NCBI GenBank assembly: GCA_022813625.1
Contig: JAKLMB010000008.1
Span: forward strand, 1,116,001 to 1,180,000
Length of the DNA stretch: 64,000 bases
Direction of reading: 5' to 3'
Origin: Aaosphaeria pasadenensis
Lineage: Eukaryota; Ascomycota; Dothideomycetes; Pleosporales
Shown here piece by piece: positions 57,449-64,000 of this stretch; the first letter of the stretch is position 1, and the number at the start of each line of letters is the position of its first letter. The position numbers and the translations under genes are program-made. Below the pieces are notes generated by a model. That model made no database searches. It was not told where the DNA came from and was given only the letters and a program-made list of their open reading frames with translations.

Positions 57449-59086
57449 ATGCACGAATCCAAACAATCACTTTCACTTACGGACTGGTGGTCTTGGCGAG
57501 GGCCACTGCACGAGATGGCTGCCCACAGACTTCCACTCCCACTTCCTTTTCTTTCTCTTACAAATGACGATACCTTAAAATCCCTTGAACGCTCCTTCCA
57601 AGAATCGAATAGACTAGAAAAGGCAACCGTTCGTCGACCAACCTCGTGTGCCACCTTCACCAGTGACACGACCATCTCGCAAGATACTTCACTTTCGTTA
57701 ACGTCCATACCTCAATCGAAGATCGTCTACGAAATGGCTCCACTTCCACCGAAACAGCCTGCGAGGCTACTTCGACATCTTCGTCTGTCCATGCTGACTG
57801 TTTATCGCCGCATCTTCACCATCATCGTTCTCCTCAACATGATTGGTTTGTTCCTACTCATCCAATCCCCCGCTAAACTGGAAGACATGTCCACGTGGGC
57901 ATCGGCCAACTTCCTCGTGGCAATTCTCTTTCGTCAAGACTGGGTCGTCAACATCATCTTTCGCTCTGCATGGCTTGTACCTTGGAGCATGCCTCTCCGT
58001 CTGCGCCGAATGGTAGCTCGTGCCTACACGTATGGAGGAGTGCATAGTGGCGCTGCTCTCGCCGGAACAATGTGGTTCTTCACCTTCACTCTGATGTTGA
58101 CTGTACGCTTCGCTGGTGAAGGCCAATACACGAATCTGATCTTCGTGATCACCTGGTTCATTCTGATTGTACTTGCGATAATCTGCTTCCTCTCCCTGCC
58201 AAACCTGAGGTCGAAATATCACAACACATTCGAAATCACGCATCGATTCCTGGGTTGGTCTTCAATCCTGCTGTTTTGGACACAGCTTATGCTCCTCGTC
58301 AAGTCCAAATCTATTCACAACCAGGAAGCCTTCAGAACCGTGCTCATTCGTGCGCCAACATTCTGGAACCTATTGATCCTCACTTGCTTGATACTGGCTC
58401 CATGGCTGCGCCTTCGTCGCTGGACCTTTACGCCTCATGTCCTATCCTCGCATGCCCTTCGCCTTCACTTCACCAACAGGATTCACCGATTCTCCTGCCT
58501 GGCAATCTCAATCTCGCCCTTTGGTGAATATCATCCCTTCGCCACGTTCCCCTCTACGAACCCTTCCGAGCCCGGCTCGTCACTCATCATTTCAGCCGCG
58601 GGTGATTGGACCAAGGAGCAGATTCGCATTGCTAACGACCTGATTCGGGAGAACAACGCCTACAATTCTGAAAAGAAGATGACCTTCTGGATCAAGGGCA
58701 ACCCCAAGGCAGGAGTGCTGTCCCTAACGTGCATCTTCCAACGCGTCGTTATCATCACCACAGGCTCTGGCATAGGACCATCACTGTCCTCACTGGTCGA
58801 ACGCCCCGTTGCGCAAGTCGCTCGCTTGATCTGGAGCACACGGTCACCGGAACTCACATACGGCTCTGCTATCTGCAGGGAGGTCTCTAATGTCGATCCA
58901 GACGCAATTGTCATCGACACCGACACCATGGGCCGGCCCGATCTCATCCAAGTCGCCTGGAAAGTGTACAGCGAGATGAATGCCGAAGCGGTGTTCGTAC
59001 TCAGCAATGAAGCGACTACCAAGAAGGTCGTGTATGGCCTCGAGAGCAGGGGCGTTCCCGCCTTTGGTCCCATCTGGGATTCTTGA
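57449..59086 (+). CDS. TmpA-like integral membrane protein, 545 aa
   Basis: A single exon; the start taken is the ATG at 57449. After about 100 hydrophilic residues there are six or so membrane spans (for example IFTIIVLLNMIGLFLLI, MWFFTFTLMLTV, LIFVITWFILIVLAIICF, LLILTCLILAPWL). A conserved TFEITHRFLGW motif with paired histidines follows. The C-terminal soluble part (RVVIITTGSGIGPSLSSL, AEAVFVLSNEATTKKVVYGL) resembles the NAD(P)-binding half of ferric-reductase-like flavoproteins. This matches the fungal TmpA group, in Aspergillus nidulans a plasma-membrane oxidoreductase needed for asexual sporulation, and the related C-termini of some adenylating enzymes. The family call was made from memory of layout. 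Confidence 0.7.
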   Translation: MHESKQSLSLTDWWSWRGPLHEMAAHRLPLPLPFLSLTNDDTLKSLERSFQESNRLEKATVRRPTSCATFTSDTTISQDTSLSLTSIPQSKIVYEMAPLPPKQPARLLRHLRLSMLTVYRRIFTIIVLLNMIGLFLLIQSPAKLEDMSTWASANFLVAILFRQDWVVNIIFRSAWLVPWSMPLRLRRMVARAYTYGGVHSGAALAGTMWFFTFTLMLTVRFAGEGQYTNLIFVITWFILIVLAIICFLSLPNLRSKYHNTFEITHRFLGWSSILLFWTQLMLLVKSKSIHNQEAFRTVLIRAPTFWNLLILTCLILAPWLRLRRWTFTPHVLSSHALRLHFTNRIHRFSCLAISISPFGEYHPFATFPSTNPSEPGSSLIISAAGDWTKEQIRIANDLIRENNAYNSEKKMTFWIKGNPKAGVLSLTCIFQRVVIITTGSGIGPSLSSLVERPVAQVARLIWSTRSPELTYGSAICREVSNVDPDAIVIDTDTMGRPDLIQVAWKVYSEMNAEAVFVLSNEATTKKVVYGLESRGVPAFGPIWDS

Positions 59087-60110
59087 GACACATTCTCTAT
59101 CTTCACTCGTCTTGCCTGCAACGAGGCATTCAGCTTCTGACAAGGCACATTAACGGGCGACATGTCTTTCCATGGGGCATGAAATATTCAATTGGGCGAA
59201 TAATGTGATTGAGTATTGCATTTCGGCTTTCCTTAAACGAAATATGCTTATGGATTGGGCATTACTGATGACTGGTTATGATGAATGTATATGGGCGGGC
59301 AAACATGAATTTTTTTTGGTCCTTCACCTTTCTCCTCTCTCTCCTTTTGGTGACGGGCTTTATTTTCTTTTTTGTGTATAATGATTATACCCCACTTTTT
59401 TCGATAGTTACTTTCAATATATCTTTCCACATTGAAAATGGAACTCGTAGTTCGTCATGACTTTCCGTGAAGATCTGCTGCGTGTAGTAATTACGCATTC
59501 ACCTACGTGACCAACCAGAGTAGCCAGGGAGAATTTAAGTGGAGACACAATGCAGTAATCATTCACTGTTCCCATTGCCTTTGGTAGGAATTTGAGCTTG
59601 ACCGTGGTGCTGGGTCCATGGGCTCACAGGAACCAAACTGGCGACCAAAATGCCACAGGGCCGTAACACCTTCGTCGTAACAGCGGAATATGAGAGGAGT
59701 TCGGGATGGTTGATATTCTATACTATTCAGAAGTATCCCTATCAAAATGTAGCTGTTGCACAAGACTACATGTGATTGGCTGATAGCTTCTGATATGCGT
59801 TACGCTAACCCGATCCAGCCACACCGAGGTTTTTGCCTTTCACTCGAACGACCGCATCGTCACTCAACATTCAGCTGTTCCTCACACCACGTCTCGTCCT
59901 CCCGTCACCTCGAATCCATCATTCACTCCCTTGTCCAATTGTCACACACAATTGGCTCCGCTCGACCATGCAAGTAGCACTGCTACAGTAGAAGACCACG
60001 CGCGGCACGGAGCTTACTTTCAAACATCCACCTACACCAACCAACCTTTTTCCAACCTCCATCAACCAACCCTCCGCTTCCCAGAGCCCTCCGGAGAAAA
60101 AGCTCTCAAC
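59087..60110. other. Spacer between two plus-strand genes
   Basis: 3' UTR of the TmpA-like gene, then promoter and CA/CT-rich leader of the PRELI gene. A longer frame reads through the leader into the PRELI gene from 59931, but the conserved protein start is the ATG at 60111. Confidence 0.55.
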
Positions 60111-60968
60111 ATGGTCAAATTCTACTCCTCAAACGACACGTACGCCTACCCCTTCCCCGCCGTCACGCTCGCCTACTTCCTCCGGTATCCGAATCCATAC
60201 TCGACCCACGTGCTCTCGACCGATACCATCGCCCGGCACTACGACGCCGAAAAGCAGCAGCTCACGACGGTGCGCCTGCACCTCAAGCGCTCGAAGCTGC
60301 CGAGCGCGGTCCTGAAGCTTGTCCCCAGGTCCCTGCTCGGCGCATCCGCCAGCGGCGACACGCAGTCGTACATCCTGGAGAAGTCGGTCGTCGACATGAG
60401 GAACGGCGTCATGGACACGGAATCCCGCAACCTCGAGTGGACTGGCATCCTCAGCGTCATCGAGCGCCAGCAGTTCCGGCGCCCTACCTCCCCCGCACAG
60501 GAGGACGCGAAGTTCTGGCAGGGCATGGAGGGCGCGGCTCGTCGACACGGGTTCCTGTCGTTCGGCCCCGGCGCAAAGGTCGAAGACAACGGAGAGACGA
60601 CCGAGGTGACGAGCTCAGTGACACTGCTCTCCCACGTCGGCGAGAGGTGGAAGAAGAGGAAGGCCGCCGAAGGTGCTACCGCCGCCGGTGCCGCCGAGGA
60701 CGACCAGCAGCCCCAGAAGATGGGCTTCCTAAAGAGCTGGACCACGGCGTCCCTGCAGCGCAGCATCGAGGGGATCGGCCTGAAGCGCGCGATGAGGAGC
60801 CAGCCCAACGCCAAAGAGGGCATGAAGGTGGTGCTGCAGCGCATGCGGGAGGGCGGCCTCGTCGCCGTGCTCGAGGGCATGCGCCAGGATCGCGAGGCAG
60901 GCCTTCTCACGTACGGCGAATCTAAAAGCGGACCTCCTCGCCGTGGAGGAGACGGGGGAGCCGATTGA
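60111..60968 (+). CDS. PRELI/MSF1-domain phospholipid transfer protein (UPS family), 285 aa
   Basis: A single exon. The start MVKFYSSNDTYAYPFPAVTL and AYFLRYPNPYSTHVLS are diagnostic of the PRELI/MSF1 domain (residues 1 to about 175). This family includes yeast Ups1-3, which move phosphatidic acid or phosphatidylserine across the mitochondrial intermembrane space, working with Mdm35. The domain continues with LTTVRLHLKRSKLPSAVLKL and MDTESRNLEWTGILSV. The tail of about 110 residues, longer than in yeast, has an Ala-rich linker and an amphipathic basic helix (MKVVLQRMREGGLVAVLEGM). That tail is the unusual part. The strongly GC-rich codon use creates large antisense frames. Confidence 0.9.
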   Translation: MVKFYSSNDTYAYPFPAVTLAYFLRYPNPYSTHVLSTDTIARHYDAEKQQLTTVRLHLKRSKLPSAVLKLVPRSLLGASASGDTQSYILEKSVVDMRNGVMDTESRNLEWTGILSVIERQQFRRPTSPAQEDAKFWQGMEGAARRHGFLSFGPGAKVEDNGETTEVTSSVTLLSHVGERWKKRKAAEGATAAGAAEDDQQPQKMGFLKSWTTASLQRSIEGIGLKRAMRSQPNAKEGMKVVLQRMREGGLVAVLEGMRQDREAGLLTYGESKSGPPRRGGDGGAD

Positions 60969-61788
60969 AACGAATTTCCTTTCCTCCCTTCCCCCCTTTC
61001 GTATCATTTGCAGGAGCAAACAGCGTTCCGTTCTGTCACGAATCCCAAACCCCCCAAAAGTAAAAGAGGACCATGAAAAACACGTCACTCTACGTCCATC
61101 CATCATTCCAACATCCTCGTTGCTCTCTTCTTCTTCACCAACCTCTTTTATGGAATATATTTACATTTAGCGAAGGCGCCATGGGTATTATTCATCTTTT
61201 CGTTTCGTTTCGTTTCGTTTCGTTTCGTTTTCTCTCCTGTTTTATGAACCAGAACTCTCCTACTCTACCAATCTCACGAAACCAACGGCCCAATCAACAA
61301 ACGTACTCTTTCCACGTTTATTCTTCTCCTTCTCACCTTCTCCTCTGTACTCATACAACTCTCTTCCTCTCTCTCTCTCCCCCTCCGTGTGTGTGCGTGT
61401 ATGCGTGTGCGTATGGAAACGATATCGTCTATTCTGTCCCGTCTAGTCTTTGTTTCTCGGAGGGCAAAAAACAAAAATGTATGTACAGTATAAACGAAAC
61501 CTTTGAAATCCTTATGGAAAACCAGCTTCTCTTTCCCCAAAAAGAAGAACAAGAAAAACCTTGATCCCTCCCATGTGCAAGCAATAACCACTTCTACACA
61601 AGCAAGCGTGAGTGACGATGGGTACCTACGGCAGAGGGATATTTCTTGGGAGTTGGACGAATGCAGTTACTGATCGTATATCTAACCATATTTTGCTGAT
61701 TGATTTAATCACAGACCCCGCATATGACAGCTAAATGGCTCAAAATCCTCTATGTGCATGCTCCATGGGAACCAAGGTGAACTTGATA
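60969..61788. other. Convergent 3' spacer with a TTTCG microsatellite
   Basis: It lies between the PRELI gene (+) and the MFS gene (-), which end here. Contains the pentanucleotide repeat listed separately and CT-rich tracts. Confidence 0.55.
61198..61231. repeat. Pentanucleotide repeat (tttcg)n
   Basis: About six tandem copies of tttcg in the 3' spacer. Confidence 0.85.
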
Positions 61789-63576
61789 TCATTGCTGGTT
61801 CGCGTTGGGGCCTTTCTTCCCGATCAAGCCCCCCTTCCGCAGTCCCAAGAAACTTAACGGAATGACAATCACGCAGCCAGCAAATATCGTCCAGAACGCG
61901 GCTCTGAAACCTACCATGAGCCAGGCCTCGTGGGTAGTGGCGTCCGACCTCTCCGAGACGGACCTCGCAATCACCGCTATTATAGCCAGGCCAACAGAGT
62001 TGCCAAACTGACAGATTTCACTGAAGACGCCACCAGCGAGCGATTGGGTATCATCAGGAAATGCATCCGAGATGACGAGGTTCGATATCGTAAATAGGGC
62101 TGTTGTTTCTCAATCAGTAATGCGAGATGAAACTTGTTTACAGTGCCGCACTGACCATCAGGGTTGATAGGTGATAGTACCAGAGCCCAGAAGGGCGCAA
62201 ACCAGTAGTTAGAGTTCATGGGCATCGTGGCCATCAGAAGAGGGGATATCGCTGTCACTATGGCGGTTATGACGGCGAGGCTCTGTATGTGAACACGCGA
62301 GACGAGATAGCCCGTCAACACGTTGATGAATAGGCCTCCGCATACATGGGGTATGAATCTCAAGGAGCTCTCGAGTGCTGAGGTGTGCTCTATCTGTTGG
62401 AAGCTGTACGATGCATGTTAGATATTTCAGGTAATCGTGGAATGCATCGGCCCAACAAGCTTACTAGAGTGTCGTCAAGTACTGGATGCAATTCATACCA
62501 GCCCAGCTCAGAAACACACAAACGCAAATGGACGAAAAGACCGCATTCCGCCAAAGGCTGTTTGGGATAAGAGCTGGTCGACCTCTCCGCGTCTGGTAAC
62601 TCATCCAAAAAGGGAACGACAGGATGAGAATAATAGACAGCAGAAGCAGTACAATGGCTTGAGGATCTCTTATGCTCAAGCTGGAAGTTATCGCGGCCAA
62701 GACGTATAGTAGTAGGCCCAGGCCGACGCTGATGATGATTGCGCCCACCCAGTCGATATCTCGCGTGAGTCGACGAACGCGTGAATCAGTATGACCAGCC
62801 AGGTGAATATTCGGCAGCAACCATATGGCTGCAGTGGATATCAGGAAGTTCATCATAGCAGCAATGTAGTACGCCCACCTCCACCCGATGGTGTCAGTGA
62901 ATACGCCACCCAAAACGAGGCCTAAAGCGAAGCCCAAGGGTGATCCAAGACCAACTGTCGCGAATGCCACATTGCGCCAGTTTCCCTTGGGAAAGGTATT
63001 GGTAATAAAGCTCACTGTAGTGGGGAGGCTCACGGCAATGGAAGCACCTTGGAATGTCCGGAACATGATGATTTGAATGCCGGAGCGGGAGAAGCCGACC
63101 GCGAGGGTAAAGGCGATGTAGAGGTAAGTCCCAGTCAGCCACATTAGTTTGGTGCCCACGATGTCAGCGATGGCACCAAACATCAGTAACAAACATCCTG
63201 CAGCAAGATTGTAGACGGCCACAGGCCAGAAGATCAGGGCTTCGGAGAGGTGAACATCAAGAGCCACGCGTGGCAAAGCGGCTACAAGGATTCCAGTGCC
63301 AAAGGTATTGATCACATAGAGGTTTGCCAGTATACCAATAATGGATACTCTTCGAGCGGTTGATAGCTTTCCAGCCGCCAGCATGGTACTTTCAGCAGTA
63401 GATTCACCGGCCTCCACGTTGTTGTCTTGCTCCTGTTTGGCGTCCCGTTGCTTGTCTTTGTGCTCCTCTGATGGGTTTTCTGATCGAACATTGTTCATTT
63501 CTGAGGATGAAACTAGCAATGATGGATCTAACCCATCTGTAGAGAACGACATGAGTATCGATTGTTTGTTCGCCAT
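61789..63576 (-). CDS. MFS multidrug transporter, DHA2-like, 556 aa
   Basis: Three exons, 63576-62465, 62403-62156 and 62099-61789, with consistent phases. A charged N-terminus of about 75 residues (Glu/Asp/Lys-rich) precedes about fourteen membrane spans. Landmarks include LAAGCLLLMFGAIADIVGTK (motif A region), FRTFQGASIAVSLPTTVSFI, GLGSPLGFALGLVLGGVFTD (motif C of antiporters) and WRWAYYIAAMMNF. The large central loop is short, and TRDIDWVGAIIISVGLGLLL is typical of the fungal 14-span DHA2 branch. It would export drugs or secondary metabolites by proton antiport at the plasma membrane. No biosynthetic cluster is seen in this window, so the native substrate is unknown. Confidence 0.9.
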
Positions 63577-64000
63577 CGCTGCTATAGATTCCGGTAAAGC
63601 GTATCGTTGTTGAAATTTTATAGAGACAGCTTCGCAAATTATATCGGTGATTTAGAATAATCAGTAACAAATGATCTTTGTACAAGCCGATGCTATGTAT
63701 CATGAAACAGGGACTCGAGAGACGGCCATAAATGTACTATACCATATGAGTGGTGGCATCGTGGTGCAGTGATGGGGCGCATGTCGTTGTAGCTGCGCCG
63801 ATGAAGCTGCGGCGCCGTTGATGGAAGGACCGGATTAAGACCTGCGCACTCCCTCGAGACATGGGTTTGGCAGTCCGGAGCTTATATCTTTACACGTTCG
63901 GTAACACATCCGTTGACTGTCTTTGTTGTAAGGCACCGTGTAGTACATCTATGATCCAATCTAAGTGGAACTATATTGGAACTGGTTTAGTACATGTGAC
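63577..64000. other. Upstream region of the MFS gene
   Basis: Promoter side of the minus-strand transporter, cut by the window end. No gene is seen. Confidence 0.5.

Noticed and set aside
1..64000. A secondary-metabolite cluster, CRISPR array or rRNA operon
   Set aside because: No polyketide or peptide synthase core gene, no spaced direct-repeat array, and no rRNA-like sequence was seen. The isolated MFS and oxidoreductase genes are not clustered with a backbone enzyme.

Overview
This is a stretch of nuclear genome from a filamentous ascomycete, most like a Dothideomycete or related Pezizomycotina. The evidence is short introns of about 40-85 nt with GTRNGT donors and CTRAC/CTAAC branch sites. 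A division 1 chitin synthase, TmpA-like and DAL5-like membrane proteins, many fast-evolving F-box/2EXR-type proteins, and the decayed remains of a Fot1/pogo transposon also fit. There is no operon structure; genes lie on both strands with 0.5-5 kb between them. All products are read from the sequence alone.

Layout. 1.4-3.1 kb: an atypical SRPK-like kinase (-). 4.3-5.0 kb: a protein of unknown function. 6.0-7.3 kb: a dead Fot1/pogo transposase (-). 7.9-9.4 kb: an F-box-like protein (-). 10.3-17.9 kb is a housekeeping-like block: a histidine phosphatase of the phosphoglycerate mutase type (-), translation factor eIF3i (-), an SH3/J-like protein (+) and an F-box protein (+). 18.4-21.1 kb: a secreted GPI-type protein (-) and a 2EXR-type protein (-). 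21.1-25.9 kb: a 4.8 kb gene-free island with two inverted-repeat (MITE-like) elements, followed by the chitin synthase promoter. 25.9-29.5 kb: a six-exon chitin synthase (+). 30.3-31.9 kb: a DAL5-type permease (-). 33.8-34.8 kb: an NmrA-like oxidoreductase (+). 35.7-43.5 kb: three members of one LPxxxRxxIL family, one intact and two each broken by exactly two in-frame stops, with a Cys-rich F-box-like protein (+) between them. 44.6-45.2 kb: a small secreted protein with three six-cysteine repeats separated by Lys-Arg-Glu-Ala processing sites. 45.9-52.1 kb: an unknown protein, a PIN-like carrier, an odd Rho-like GTPase and a metal amidohydrolase. 53.2-54.5 kb: a BTB-like protein. 57.4-63.6 kb: a TmpA-like membrane protein, a PRELI-domain lipid transfer protein and a DHA2-type MFS transporter.

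The most unusual item is the three-repeat secreted Cys-rich precursor at 44608-45207. Its architecture is that of a Kex2-processed repeat protein, with alpha-factor-like KREA spacers. Next come the three-paralogue family with stop-broken copies, the kinase with HGE and DFS in place of HxD and DFG, and the Rho-like GTPase lacking the DTAGQ motif. Exon boundaries were assigned by hand from splice signals and frame; every multi-exon model closes to a whole number of codons.
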